Origin: Pedomonas mirosovicensis
GTDB taxonomy: Bacteria > Pseudomonadota > Alphaproteobacteria > Sphingomonadales > Sphingomonadaceae
Reading direction: 5' to 3'
DNA: 64,000 bases
Assembly (NCBI RefSeq): GCF_022569295.1
Contig: NZ_JAKFIA010000002.1
Location: 248,001 to 312,000, forward strand
In this document: piece by piece, positions 52,882 to 62,114 of the stretch
Position numbering within the stretch: position 1 is the stretch's first letter
Layout of the letters: every line of letters starts with the position of its first letter
Notes under the pieces: model-generated
What the model was told of the DNA's origin: nothing
What the model saw: the letters and a program-made list of their open reading frames with translations, nothing else
Databases searched by the model: none
Position numbers and translations under genes: made by a program

Positions 52882-55125
52882 CTACGGGTGCGGCGCTTCC
52901 AACATATGCTCGATCCGGATCGGCAGGCCGCGCACACGCACGCCGGTTGCGTGGAAGACGGCATTGGCGATTGCCGGTGCCATCCCGACCAGCGCGATCT
53001 CGCCGATTCCCTTCACGCCCAGCGGATTGACGTGGGGGTCTTCCTCCTCGACGAAATGCGCCTCCACCTGGCCGACATCGAGGTTCACCGGCACGAGATA
53101 ATCGGCCATGTGTGCATTGACCGGTCGGCCGTCGCGCGGATCGAGCACGGTCTGTTCCATCAGCGCCATGCCGATGCCGCCGATCATCCCGCCGATGCAC
53201 TGGCTCTTCGCCAGTCGCGGGTTGACGATCCGTCCCGCACTATAGACGCCGACCGCGCGGCGCACGCGAATGATGCCGAGGTCAGGGTCGACCGCCACCT
53301 CGACGAACACCGCGCCGAAGGCGTGCATCGAATAGCGTTCCGCCACCTCGGCGCTGCGCCGCGAAGCCGCGCGCCCTTCGACCGGCCGGCCGAGGCTCGC
53401 AGCGATCTCGCCTGGGCTCTGTCCGGCGGTGGGGTCGCCGCGGCGGTGAAGCCGCCCGTCCTGCCACTCGAGCTGGTCCGGCGCTGCGCCGAACAGCGGC
53501 GAGCGCTGGTCCTCCACTGCTTGCACAACAGCCGCATCGAGTGCGGCAAGGCAGGCTTGGCGCACGGCCGATCCGACCGACGCCATGGTCCAGGAGCCGC
53601 CGTGCGACGGCGTCTGGGGGAAGCTGGAGCGGCCAAGGCTGAAACGCACCTGATCGACGGGCACGCCCAGCGTCTCGGCGGCAACCTGTGTCATCGAGGT
53701 ATAGGTGCCCGGCCCCATGTCACTCGCCGCTGCTTCGATCTCGACCAGCCCATCGGGCCGCAGCCGGGCCAGCGCGTTCGCCGGTGCATGGCCGGCAGGA
53801 TAGCTTGCCGCGGCTATGCCCATGCCGATCAGCAGCCGCCCGTCGCGCATCGATCGCGGCTCGGGCCGACGCGCGCTCCAGCCGAAGCGCTCGGCGCCCA
53901 GCGCATAGCATTGCATCAGCGACCGGCTGGAGAACGGTTTGTCCTCGCCTTCGTCGATCTTCGGCTCGTTCCGTCGGCGAAGCTCGATCGGATCGAGCCC
54001 GAGCCTGTATGACAGCTCGTCCATCGCGCATTCGAGCGCATGGATGCCGCTCGCCTCGCCGGGGCCGCGCATATAGGTGGGCGTGCCCGTGTCGAGTGGT
54101 GCCAGCCGGTGCCGCGTGCGGACGTTGGCGCAGCTATACATGAAGGTGGACGCAGCGGTGAGCGCTTCAAGGAATTGCTCGTAGCGGCTCGTCTCGCCGA
54201 TGCCTTCGTGAATAAGCGCAGTGAGCCGCCCGTCGCGCGTGGCGCCGAGCGCGATGCACTGCGAGGTGCGCGGCCGATGGCCGGTGGTGAAGAACATCTG
54301 CTTGCGGCTGAGCACCAGCTTCACCGGCCGCCTGGTCATGCGCGCGGCGAGCGCGGCAACGGTCACATGCGGCCAGGCGCGCAGGGCACTGCCGAAGGCG
54401 CCGCCGATGAAGGGGCAGATCACTTCCACCTGATCGGCTTCGAGCCCGAAGATCGCGGCGATCTCGGCTGCCTCGTTCACGACGAACTGGCTCTTGCTCC
54501 ACAATATCAGCCGGCCGTCCTGCCACTCGGCGACGGTGGCGTGCGGCTCCATCGGATTGTGGTTCTCGCGCGCCATCTCGTAGCGGACGTCGAGGCTCAC
54601 CTCCGCGCGCTCCAGCGCCGCATCGGCGTCACCGCGCGCAGTGTCCGCCCGCACGCGCGAGCCCGGCCGGGTTGCAGCCTCGGGCAGCAGCGGCTCGGCG
54701 GCAGGCGCGTGGATGTCAGTGAGCGGCAGCTCGGCGGCATAGCGGATGTGCAGCGCCGCCGCGGCGCGCTCAGCCTGATCGAGCGTCTCCGCGACCACCA
54801 CCGCAACAGGCTGGCCATAGAAGCGCACGAGATCATCCTGGAAGACGTGAAGCCGCTCACCCACGGCAGGATCGATCCCGGCCTTGTGCGGGCGATAGGC
54901 AAGGCGCGGGGCATTCAGATGGCTGATGACTGCGATCACGCCTGGCATCGCGCGGACGGCGCCCTGGTCGATCCCAGTGATGCGGCCGAGGCCCGCCGTC
55001 GCCGGCACAAGCACGCCATAAGCCTGGCCAGGCCTGTTGAAGTCTGCGGCATAGCGCGCCGCGCCCGTTACCTTGGCGCGTCCGTCGATGCGCGCGAGCG
55101 GCTGGCCGATCACTTGCGCCGTCAT
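52882..55125 (-). CDS. paoC: Aldehyde oxidoreductase molybdenum-binding subunit (PaoC-like)
   Basis: This 747-residue large subunit of the xanthine oxidase family binds the molybdopterin cytosine dinucleotide cofactor. The N-terminal domain begins VIGQPLARIDGRAKVTGAAR, then NHNPMEPHATVAEW and CPFIGGAFGSALRAWPH. Later come GSWTMASVGSAVRQACLAAL and the catalytic Glu709 in GVKGIGEIALVGMAPAIANA. With PaoA and PaoB it forms a periplasmic enzyme that oxidises many aldehydes to acids. No PaoD/XdhC-like chaperone gene is seen nearby. It overlaps paoB by four bases. Confidence 0.93.
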   Translation of the reverse strand: MTAQVIGQPLARIDGRAKVTGAARYAADFNRPGQAYGVLVPATAGLGRITGIDQGAVRAMPGVIAVISHLNAPRLAYRPHKAGIDPAVGERLHVFQDDLVRFYGQPVAVVVAETLDQAERAAAALHIRYAAELPLTDIHAPAAEPLLPEAATRPGSRVRADTARGDADAALERAEVSLDVRYEMARENHNPMEPHATVAEWQDGRLILWSKSQFVVNEAAEIAAIFGLEADQVEVICPFIGGAFGSALRAWPHVTVAALAARMTRRPVKLVLSRKQMFFTTGHRPRTSQCIALGATRDGRLTALIHEGIGETSRYEQFLEALTAASTFMYSCANVRTRHRLAPLDTGTPTYMRGPGEASGIHALECAMDELSYRLGLDPIELRRRNEPKIDEGEDKPFSSRSLMQCYALGAERFGWSARRPEPRSMRDGRLLIGMGIAAASYPAGHAPANALARLRPDGLVEIEAAASDMGPGTYTSMTQVAAETLGVPVDQVRFSLGRSSFPQTPSHGGSWTMASVGSAVRQACLAALDAAVVQAVEDQRSPLFGAAPDQLEWQDGRLHRRGDPTAGQSPGEIAASLGRPVEGRAASRRSAEVAERYSMHAFGAVFVEVAVDPDLGIIRVRRAVGVYSAGRIVNPRLAKSQCIGGMIGGIGMALMEQTVLDPRDGRPVNAHMADYLVPVNLDVGQVEAHFVEEEDPHVNPLGVKGIGEIALVGMAPAIANAVFHATGVRVRGLPIRIEHMLEAPHP

Positions 55126-56099
55126 GCCCTGCCTCCTGCCATCTCCAGTGCCTGCACGATCGTGCGCGGCAGCAGCTCGACCTTGTAGGCATTGTGCGCG
55201 CGCGAAACGGCGCCCTCGGCGGCGAGCCGTGCCGCCGCTTCAAAGGATGCGCGGTCCGCACGCTTTCCGGCGAGCGCCGCCTCGACCGCGCGCAGCCGCC
55301 ACGGCCGCGTGCCGACGCCGCCCACCGCGATCCGCGCCTCGCGCACGACCCCGCCGGCAAGATCGAGCGCCGCCGCTGCGGAGACGACGGCGAACTCGTA
55401 GGAAGCCCGGTCGCGCACCTTGAGGTAGCGCGCCTGCCGGGCATAGGCGCCGCCCGGCACCCGAACCTCCACGATGAGTTCACCGGGACGCAGATTATGC
55501 TCCAGATGCGGCGTTGCGCCCGGCAGCCGGTAGAGATCCTCGACCGGAAAGCTCCGCTCGCCCTCGGGGCCCAACACCCGCATCGTTGCGCCGAGTGCCA
55601 CCAGCGCCACGGCGAGGTCCGACGGATGGGTGGCGATGCAGTGCTCGCTGGTGCCCAGAATCGCATGAACATGGTTGATGCCATGGAGCGCCGCGCAGCC
55701 TGTACCGGGCTCCCGCTTGTTGCACGCTGCGTCGCGCATCCGGAAATAGGGGCAGCGCACCCGCTGGAGCAGGTTGCCGCCGATCGAGGCCATGTTCCGC
55801 AGCTGCGGCGAGGCTCCCTCGACAAGCGTCTCGGAGATCAGCGGCTGAAGGCGGCGCGTCTCGGGATGGGCGGCGACGTCCGACATGCGGGCAAGCGCGC
55901 CGATCACCAGCGTGTCGCCGTCCGCGGCGATGCCGGCAAGCGGCAGCGCATTGATGTCGACCAGCCGCTCAGGCCTCTCGACCTCCTCGCGCATCAGGTC
56001 GATCAGCGTGGTGCCGCCGGCAATATAGCGCGCACCGCCGGCAGCAGCCTTGATCGCATCCTGCAGCGTCGCGGCTTTTTCCAGCGTGAAGGGGATCAT
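55122..56099 (-). CDS. paoB: Aldehyde oxidoreductase FAD subunit (PaoB-like)
   Basis: About 325 residues from ATG 56099 (MIPFTLEKAATLQDAIKAAA), overlapping the paoA stop as ATGA. FAD-binding motifs are ARYIAGGTTLIDLMREEVER and NMASIGGNLLQRVRCPYFRM. Two Cys-rich stretches (RCPYFRMRDAACNKREPGTG, then GCAALHG) match the extra iron-sulfur site known in E. coli PaoB. It passes electrons from the iron-sulfur subunit to the acceptor. Confidence 0.92.
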   Translation of the reverse strand: MIPFTLEKAATLQDAIKAAAGGARYIAGGTTLIDLMREEVERPERLVDINALPLAGIAADGDTLVIGALARMSDVAAHPETRRLQPLISETLVEGASPQLRNMASIGGNLLQRVRCPYFRMRDAACNKREPGTGCAALHGINHVHAILGTSEHCIATHPSDLAVALVALGATMRVLGPEGERSFPVEDLYRLPGATPHLEHNLRPGELIVEVRVPGGAYARQARYLKVRDRASYEFAVVSAAAALDLAGGVVREARIAVGGVGTRPWRLRAVEAALAGKRADRASFEAAARLAAEGAVSRAHNAYKVELLPRTIVQALEMAGGRA

Positions 56100-56718
56100 C
56101 CGCGCACCCTCCTTGCCGTCTCGTCGATCGCGGCGACAATCCCAGGATAGGCGGCGCAGCGGCAGATGTTGCCGCTCATCCAGGCACGAATCTCGTGCGC
56201 CGATCCGGCATGGCCCTCGGCGATACAGGCGACGCCCGACATGATCTGCCCCGGCGTGCAGAAGCCGCACTGGAGCGCGTCGTGCTCAATGAACGCGGCC
56301 TGGAGCGGATGCAGCTCACCCTGGCCGGCCAGCCCCTCGATCGTGGTGATCTCCGCCCCGTCGTGCATCGCCGCGAGCGTGAGGCAGGAGACGACGCGAC
56401 GCCCGCCAATGAGGATCGTGCAGGCGCCGCACGCGCCCTGGTTGCACCCCTTCTTGGTGCCGGTGAGATTGAGCCGCTCGCGCAGCACATCGAGCAGCGA
56501 CTGGCGCGGATCGACCTCCAGCTGATGCGCCTCGCCGTTAATTCGGAGCGTCACCCGCATTGCTGCGCCCTTTCCCCCTCGGCCATCGCAGGCTGCGCTG
56601 TTGCCGGAAGCGCTGCGAGCGAGGTGGCGCCGGCCAGACTGAGCACGCCGCGTCGCGACAACCGGAAATCGTCACTCTCCCGCTCGGGGCCGTATTCCTG
56701 CCCAACCGTCTCGACCAT
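56096..56718 (-). pseudogene. paoA: Aldehyde oxidoreductase 2Fe-2S subunit with Tat signal (PaoA-like), one frameshift
   Basis: ATG 56718 has an ideal ribosome site (AGGAGGG). The first 55 codons encode a twin-arginine signal (RLSRRGVLSLAGATSLAAL) but then reach a stop. The catalytic part continues in another frame from MRVTLRINGEAHQLEVDPR. Adding one base to the C5 run at 56574-56578 joins them into a 207-residue protein like E. coli PaoA, whose signal precedes the same sequence. Two 2Fe-2S sites are intact (KGCNQGACGACTIL and CGFCTPGQIMSG, with NICRCAAYPG). Most likely a base-calling error; otherwise the subunit would lack its export signal. Confidence 0.85.
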
Positions 56719-56743
56719 CGTTCCCTCCTGAGCGGCGTCTCCC

Positions 56744-57592
56744 TCAGGCCGCGCTCGGTTCTGCCTGGGCGAAGTCCGTCGAGACCGAGACCGTGCGCCA
56801 CTCGGCGATGATCGCCGCATCCGAGGCATGCTTGGCCTCGATCGCCGCGACCGTATCGCTGCCAAGCGGCAGCCGCACCGGCGGGTTGGGAACATCGGCG
56901 AAGGCGACGAGCACCTCGGCGAGCTTGTCGGGATCACCGGGCTGGCCGTGGTTGAGGCTGGCGGCACGCTCGCGCACCGCGCCTGCCGTGGCGTTATAGT
57001 CATCGATCCGGACCGGGCTCGCGACAAGCGAGCTCGCGTCGAGGAAATCCGTGCGGAAATAGCCCGGCTCGACCGCGGTGACATGGATGCCGAGGGGCTC
57101 AAGTTCGGCGTGCAGCGCCTCGGAGAGCCCTTCGACCGCGAACTTGGTCGACGCATAGACGCCAAAGCCAGGCCCCGCACGATAACCGCCGATCGACGAG
57201 ATATTGAGGATCCGGCCTGCCCGCTGCGCCCGCATGTGCGGAAGCACCGCGCGGGTAACCGCCAAGAGGCCGAAGACGTTGGTACGATAGACGCGCTCGA
57301 CCTCCTCGGCCGTCGCTTCCTCCACAGCGCCGAGCAGACCAAAGCCGGCATTGTTGAGGAGCACATCAATAGTGCCGAAGCGCGCGACGGCGGCGGCTGC
57401 GGCCCGACGGGCCTGCGCCTCGTCGGTCACGTCCAGCGCGAGCGCGAGCAGATTGGGATGGGCGCCGATCGCCTCGCGGACCGCGTCTTCGCGGCGAGCC
57501 GTCGCGACGACATTATCGCCCTGCGCCAGCGCCAGACGCGCGATCCTGAGCCCGAAGCCACGGGACGCGCCGGTGATGAACCAGGTCTTCAT
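56744..57592 (-). CDS. Short-chain dehydrogenase/reductase, classical type
   Basis: The 282-residue protein starts at ATG 57592 with AAGGAG upstream. Motifs: FITGASRGFGLRIARLALAQ, VLLNNAGFGLLGAVEEATAE, ILNISSIGGYRAGPGFGVYA and the active-site Tyr-Lys in VYASTKFAVEGLSEAL. It lies 26 bases upstream of the paoA-like start, so it may head a common transcript with PaoABC. Substrate unknown; carbonyl reduction is the likely reaction. Confidence 0.9.
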   Translation of the reverse strand: MKTWFITGASRGFGLRIARLALAQGDNVVATARREDAVREAIGAHPNLLALALDVTDEAQARRAAAAAVARFGTIDVLLNNAGFGLLGAVEEATAEEVERVYRTNVFGLLAVTRAVLPHMRAQRAGRILNISSIGGYRAGPGFGVYASTKFAVEGLSEALHAELEPLGIHVTAVEPGYFRTDFLDASSLVASPVRIDDYNATAGAVRERAASLNHGQPGDPDKLAEVLVAFADVPNPPVRLPLGSDTVAAIEAKHASDAAIIAEWRTVSVSTDFAQAEPSAA

Positions 57593-57927
57593 GGTGGCGT
57601 CTCCTTCCGTCGAGGTGCCCGGAAAGCATATGACGCCCGTGGCCTGGCCGCTGTCGCAGGATTTCGGCAACTATCGCGATATTGCGGCGGATGCGCGACC
57701 CGGTGCGCTTTCCCACGGCTTCGCCCTGCAATTTTCCTTGTATTTGCGCGAGATTGCCCACCTCAGGGTCACCTTCGCCCAAGGTATGGTCAGCCCAACA
57801 CCGGGCCGCATGTTGCAGGGACAATTAGGCCGGGTTCCCCCATTTTTAATGTCAGGCACCGGCGTACCCGTTGCGGACGTTTAGGCGCAGCCTGCATGAT
57901 CGCAGTAGCAGACGTCGCTCCTAGGCA
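57593..57927. other. Intergenic region, 335 bp
   Basis: Between the SDR start and the end of the LysR gene, both minus-strand. Possible SDR-paoABC promoter region. Open frames here are short and show no family features. No clear repeat, hairpin or insertion-sequence end was found. Confidence 0.4.
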
Positions 57928-58836
57928 TCACATCATCGGGGGCGACTTGATGAAGTCGAGAAAGGCGCGCAGCGGCGGCGGGACGAGGCGGCGGCCGGAG
58001 TAGTAGAGGAACGGCCCGGAGAAGGGCTGCCACCAGTCCTGTAGCACAGGCTCAAGCGCGCCGCTCTCAAGATGCGGGCGCAGCCAGTCTTCGAACAGCT
58101 GGATGACCCCAACGCCCGCGACAGCCATGTCGACGGCAAGATCGGTGGCGGCGCCGACGCTGACCACCAGCGGGCCCTTCGGCTCGACACGCACCACCTC
58201 GCCCGCGCGCTCGAATTCCCAGGGGCTGGTCATCACGCCGCTGGCGAAGCGGCCGAGCAGGCAGGCGTGCTCCAGCAAGTCCCGCGGGTGGCCAGGGCGG
58301 CCATGCCGGTCGAGATAGGCCGGTGCCGCGGCAGTGGCGAACCGCTGGAGACGAGGCCCGATCGGCACTGCGATCATGTCCTGCTCCAGGCGCTCCTCGT
58401 AGCGAATGCCGGCGTCGCAGCCCGACGCCAGCACATCGACGAAGCTGTCATCCGCCATGATTTCCATCCGAATGTCGGGATAGGCGGCCAGAAAACCTGG
58501 CAGAATGGCCGGCAACACAAGGCGGGCGGCACTGACCGGCACATTGAGGCGCAGCGTGCCAGCCGGCTTGTCGCGAAAGCCGTTCACAACATCAAGCGCC
58601 GCCTCCACCTCGCCGAGCGCAGGGGTAAGGCGGTCGATCAGGCGCGCGCCTGCCTCCGTCGGAGTGACGCTGCGGGTGGTGCGATGGAGCAGGCGAACAC
58701 CCAGCCGGCTCTCGAGGCGGCGGACCGCCTCGCTGAGCGTCGAAGCGCTAACGCCGGAGATGCGGGCCGCATCGCGAAAGCCCCGTGCCCGCGCCACGGC
58801 AAGGAAGACGTTCAGGTCGCCGAGATCTGCTTTCAT
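57928..58836 (-). CDS. LysR-family transcriptional regulator
   Basis: About 302 residues from ATG 58836 (MKADLGDLNVFLAVARARGF); a longer start at 58869 is possible. N-terminal winged helix-turn-helix: FRDAARISGVSASTLSEAVR, RLESRLGVRLLHRTTRSVTP. The effector domain follows (LRLNVPVSAARLVLPAILPG, VGAATDLAVDMAVAGVGVIQ, LFEDWLRPHLESGAL). It belongs to the CrgA/AaeR-like LysR group often paired with oxidoreductase genes. It is divergent from the aldo/keto reductase gene with a palindrome between them. Confidence 0.92.
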   Translation of the reverse strand: MKADLGDLNVFLAVARARGFRDAARISGVSASTLSEAVRRLESRLGVRLLHRTTRSVTPTEAGARLIDRLTPALGEVEAALDVVNGFRDKPAGTLRLNVPVSAARLVLPAILPGFLAAYPDIRMEIMADDSFVDVLASGCDAGIRYEERLEQDMIAVPIGPRLQRFATAAAPAYLDRHGRPGHPRDLLEHACLLGRFASGVMTSPWEFERAGEVVRVEPKGPLVVSVGAATDLAVDMAVAGVGVIQLFEDWLRPHLESGALEPVLQDWWQPFSGPFLYYSGRRLVPPPLRAFLDFIKSPPMM

Positions 58837-58874
58837 TGTCCGCTTTTCCGTACAGCCCGTACAGATCATGCCGG

Positions 58875-58895
58875 ATTATCGACCTAGTCGGCAAT
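58875..58895. promoter_or_regulatory. Candidate LysR operator, imperfect palindrome
   Basis: ATTatCGAC, CTA, GTCGgcAAT: two 9-base arms match at 7 of 9 positions around a 3-base centre. It lies midway between the divergent LysR (start 58836) and aldo/keto reductase (start 58929) genes. The location and symmetry suit a LysR binding site, though a T-N11-A core does not fit exactly. Confidence 0.45.
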
Positions 58896-58928
58896 GCCTA
58901 GTTTGAGGCCATTGAAGGAGGCACAGAC

Positions 58929-59809
58929 ATGCAAATGATCGAACAAGCCGGCACTTTCAAACTGGGAGACCGCACCGTAAAGCGGCTGGGCTACGGCGCG
59001 ATGCAACTCGCCGGCCCCCATGTTTTTGGCCCCCGCGCGATAGGGAAGCGGCACTCGCCGTGCTGCGCGAAGCGGTGGCGAGCGGCATCAACCACATCGA
59101 CACCAGCGACTACTATGGGCCGCATATCACCAACCAGCTCATCCGCGCGGCGCTGTCCCCCTACCCTCATGATCTGGTGCTGGTCACCAAGGTCGGCGCG
59201 CGCCGGGGAGAGGATGGATCCTGGCTTCCCGCTTTCAGCGCGGACGACATCGCCCGGGCGGTGGAGGATAATCTGCGTAACCTCGGCCTGGAGACGCTCG
59301 ACGTCGTCAACCTGCGGGCCATGTTTGACCCCTATGGTCCGGCGGAAGGGTCGATCGCCGCGCCGCTCAAAGCGCTCGCTGATCTTCAGCGGCAAGGGCT
59401 GGTGCGCCATATCGGCCTCAGCAATGTGACGGCAGCGCAGGTGGCGGAGGGCCGCAGCATCGCTGAGATTGTCTGCGTGCAGAACCACTACAATCTCGCC
59501 CATCGCGACGATGATGCGCTTATTGATGCCTTGGCGGCAGATGGAATTGCCTATGTGCCGTTCTTTCCCTTAGGTGGCTTCAGCCCCTTGCAGTCGGCAA
59601 CGCTGTCCGAGGTTGCCCAGCGCCTGCAGGCAACGCCCATGCAGGTGGCGCTGGCTTGGCTGCTGCAGCGGGCCCCCAATATCCTGCTGATTCCCGGCAC
59701 CTCGTCGCCCGCCCATCTGCGCGAGAACATCGCCGCCGCGTCACTGGCTCTGCCGGACGAGGCGATCGTGCGACTTGACGGCATCGCAATGGCTAAGGCC
59801 GCCGAGTAG
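58929..59809 (+). pseudogene. Aldo/keto reductase, one frameshift
   Basis: ATG 58929 has AAGGAGG eight bases upstream. The N-terminus (KRLGYGAMQLAGPHVFG) is cut off from the rest by a frame break. Adding one C to the C5 run at 59030-59034 gives GPPRDREAALAVLREAVASG and a continuous 293-residue aldo/keto reductase. Catalytic motifs are present: GINHIDTSDYYGP (Asp and Tyr), VLVTKVGARRG (Lys), LGLETLDVVNLRAM, and PNILLIPGTSSPAHLRENI for NADPH binding. Probably a base-calling error. It is predicted to reduce aldehydes or ketones and to be controlled by the divergent LysR. The tautomerase gene follows after 23 bases. Confidence 0.85.
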
Positions 59810-59832
59810 CGAGCCCCTCAAGGAGACCCGAC

Positions 59833-60045
59833 ATGCCTTTTGCCAATATCAAAGTGCCCGAAGCCGCGCTCAACCGCAGCCAGAAGGAAGAGATCATCCA
59901 CCGCATAACCGACATGTTCGTCGACTACTTCACCGAGGCGGCGCGTCCGCACACGATGGTCCTGATCGAAGAGGTCAAGGACGGCGGCTATGGCCGTGCC
60001 GACGAGGTGTTCCGTATCCCCGATGCCTATCGAGCAAAGGACTAA
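59833..60045 (+). CDS. 4-oxalocrotonate tautomerase family protein
   Basis: This 70-residue small tautomerase keeps the catalytic Pro after the initiator Met (MPFANIKVPEAALN). It has the family pattern of a beta-alpha-beta unit (RSQKEEIIHRITDMFVDYFT, TMVLIEEVKDGGYGRADEV). It normally works as a hexamer. It lies 23 bases after the aldo/keto reductase, so the two are likely cotranscribed. Confidence 0.85.
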   Translation: MPFANIKVPEAALNRSQKEEIIHRITDMFVDYFTEAARPHTMVLIEEVKDGGYGRADEVFRIPDAYRAKD

Positions 60046-60248
60046 CGCTAGGTTGCGATGTCTGCGGCGAAGCGAGGGCGAGCGGCTTGCCTCCGTCACA
60101 AGGCCCCTCAATCCCTCGCTTCTGCCGTGGGCGTAAACATCCTTGGCAGGTTCGCGCCCGTGCTGGACATTCGTGGTTGGTTTGACCAATGCTGCGGCCG
60201 GATGTTTGTTGCGCTGGCCTCGAACCAACCGCTTCATCAATCCGGCGG

Positions 60249-61007
60249 TCATTCCTTGAAGATGTGCCCGCCCGCATCTTCCAGCCCCTTCATCGTGAGC
60301 AGGTAAGGCATTGGGCCATAGCTCACCCGCGCAACGCCTGCCTTGGCGAAGGCGTCCGGCCCCGGCGAATTCGCGCCCAGCATGACATTGACGGGAAGGG
60401 GGCTTACCGCGGCCAGCTGCGCGATGCGTTCGATAGTCACGAGGCCCGGAACAAAGAGGCCATCCGCGCCGGCCTCCGCATAGGCATGGGCGCGCTCAAT
60501 CACCGATTGCAGGAGCGAAACGTCGGAATCGCTTGCGCCTTTCTGGAAGAAGACGTCGGTGCGCGCGTTGATGAAATAGGGAATGCCGGTTGCGTCAGCA
60601 GCCTGCCGCGCGCGCCGTATGCGGGCGGCCTGCTCGGAAATCTCGCGCAGCGTTCCGTCATGCGGGAAGCTGTCTTCGATGTTGCAGCCGACCGCGCCTG
60701 CCTCGATCGTCCGCTCGATTGTCTGCGCCGGATCATCATAACCGCTTTCGATATCGATGCTGACCGGGAGGTCGGCCGCGACGACGATGCGCTGCAAATT
60801 GGCAATCACAAGGTCCAGGGCAAGCTTTTCCCCGTCCGCCAGGCCGTGCGCGGCCGCCACCGCCCAGCTGCTGGTCGCAAGTGCGGCGGGCTTGGTAGAG
60901 GCAACGGCGCGCGCGCTTCCAGCATCCCAGATATTGAAGAGGACAAGCGGCTTTCCGGCGACGTGGAGCGCCCTGAACTGTTCTGCCTTGGTCTTCTGAT
61001 CAGTCAT
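60249..61007 (-). CDS. Isocitrate lyase/PEP mutase family protein
   Basis: About 252 residues from ATG 61007 (MTDQKTKAEQFRALHVAGKP), overlapping the upstream gene by 8 bases. It is a TIM-barrel C-C or P-C bond enzyme: LVLFNIWDAGSARAVASTKP (the metal-site Asp region), PVSIDIESGYDDPAQTIERT, AVGCNIEDS and FINARTDVFFQKG. Fold and ligands match the family, but substrate (carboxy-phosphonopyruvate, oxaloacetate or methylisocitrate type) cannot be set. Confidence 0.9.
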   Translation of the reverse strand: MTDQKTKAEQFRALHVAGKPLVLFNIWDAGSARAVASTKPAALATSSWAVAAAHGLADGEKLALDLVIANLQRIVVAADLPVSIDIESGYDDPAQTIERTIEAGAVGCNIEDSFPHDGTLREISEQAARIRRARQAADATGIPYFINARTDVFFQKGASDSDVSLLQSVIERAHAYAEAGADGLFVPGLVTIERIAQLAAVSPLPVNVMLGANSPGPDAFAKAGVARVSYGPMPYLLTMKGLEDAGGHIFKE

Positions 61008-62082
61008 TTTCAGCCTCGTTAAACGAAAAATGGGTTTTGAATCCCGAATAGCGGGCGGCGATCGCGTCCAGAAAATCATGCGGCTCGAAAAGCTCGCTCA
61101 ACGCGAATGCGCCACTGCCTGACGCTTGTGCATGTCCCCGGAGGATGCGTTCCGCCGCCTCGACGACGATCGGCGCAGTGATGGCGTAGATATCCTGCCC
61201 CACGGCAAAGGCGCGGCGCTGCCTGCCATCGTTCTCCGCAACGACATCGACCACGAACGTTTGCGAAGAGCGGCCAAGCGCATCGGCCGCAATCGGCCCA
61301 GGTGTCCGGGGATCTCTTACCTCGGTCAGCGGCAGCAGGTTCATGACGCTGCTGGCATTGCCAATACGCCGATCACGAGCGATGGTGATGACTTCGCTGA
61401 ACGGCATGGAAGTGACATCCTGCCGACCAAAAGGTGCCGGAAAATCCCATTTGACAGGGAGAGCCGACGGCTGGAGCGTTACAAGCGCGCCATCTGACAA
61501 TTGCACCCGGGGCACGGTATTGCGCTGGCCTGTGATGCGGGTTCCTTGCGTTGGTTGCCAGCTGTCGAGCGCAATGGCGATCCGCACATGGTCGGCCTTG
61601 TGCCAGCCCTGCATCGCTGCACGGGCAAGGAGACTGGCAAGTCCCCCGTAGAAGCTTGCAGCCGGGACGATCTTGATACCCGCCGACCGCGCCGCCGCGT
61701 TAAAATTCGCAAAGGTGTCGCGCGCGGCCTGCTGCTCTGCCGTGACATCCAGATAATGTACGCCCCCTCGCAGGGCGGCCTCGATGACCGGCTGCGCTGT
61801 ATCGAGGAATGGCCCGGCGCAATTAATCACCACCGATGCCCCGGCCAGCGCCCGGTCCAACGCCGCCGGATCGTCAAGCGATGCAATGCGCGTCTCGGTG
61901 GCCTCCACCTGTTCGAGTTTTTCGGCACTGCGGCCGATCGCAACCACGGGCAGGTTGCGGCGCCGCAGCTCCGCCACGACAAAGCGCCCAGTATGCCCCG
62001 ACGCACCGTAAACGGCTATCGCTGCAAGCCCCTTCGCGTGATCCCCGCGCGGGGCCAATATGTCGTCTGTCTGGCTGGTCAT
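61000..62082 (-). CDS. Saccharopine dehydrogenase-like NAD(P)-binding protein
   Basis: The 360-residue protein starts at ATG 62082, which has AAGGAG seven bases upstream; the longer open frame lacks family sequence. It has an N-terminal Rossmann domain (AIAVYGASGHTGRFVVAELR, VVINCAGPFLDTAQPVIEAA), HYLDVTAEQQAARDTF, and a C-terminal domain. It belongs to the trans-acting enoyl reductase/saccharopine dehydrogenase NADP-binding group; biochemical role not known. It overlaps the PEP-mutase-like gene and is divergent from a LysR gene. Confidence 0.88.
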   Translation of the reverse strand: MTSQTDDILAPRGDHAKGLAAIAVYGASGHTGRFVVAELRRRNLPVVAIGRSAEKLEQVEATETRIASLDDPAALDRALAGASVVINCAGPFLDTAQPVIEAALRGGVHYLDVTAEQQAARDTFANFNAAARSAGIKIVPAASFYGGLASLLARAAMQGWHKADHVRIAIALDSWQPTQGTRITGQRNTVPRVQLSDGALVTLQPSALPVKWDFPAPFGRQDVTSMPFSEVITIARDRRIGNASSVMNLLPLTEVRDPRTPGPIAADALGRSSQTFVVDVVAENDGRQRRAFAVGQDIYAITAPIVVEAAERILRGHAQASGSGAFALSELFEPHDFLDAIAARYSGFKTHFSFNEAEND

Positions 62083-62114
62083 GCTGAACTCCTTCTGCAT
62101 GAACACCGGATAGA

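Noticed and set aside
52600-54012. A 470-codon plus-strand open frame opposite the PaoC-like gene, with similar frames at 54040-55188 and 56828-58003
   Set aside because: All lie antisense to well-supported oxidoreductase genes and show only Arg/His-rich shadow sequence.
57593-57927. Possible remnant of a mobile element in this 335-bp gap
   Set aside because: No terminal inverted repeats, target duplication or transposase motif could be seen; a database search would be needed.
60046-60248. Short open frames in the convergent gap between the tautomerase and PEP-mutase-like genes
   Set aside because: They overlap both neighbours, lack ribosome sites and have no family features.
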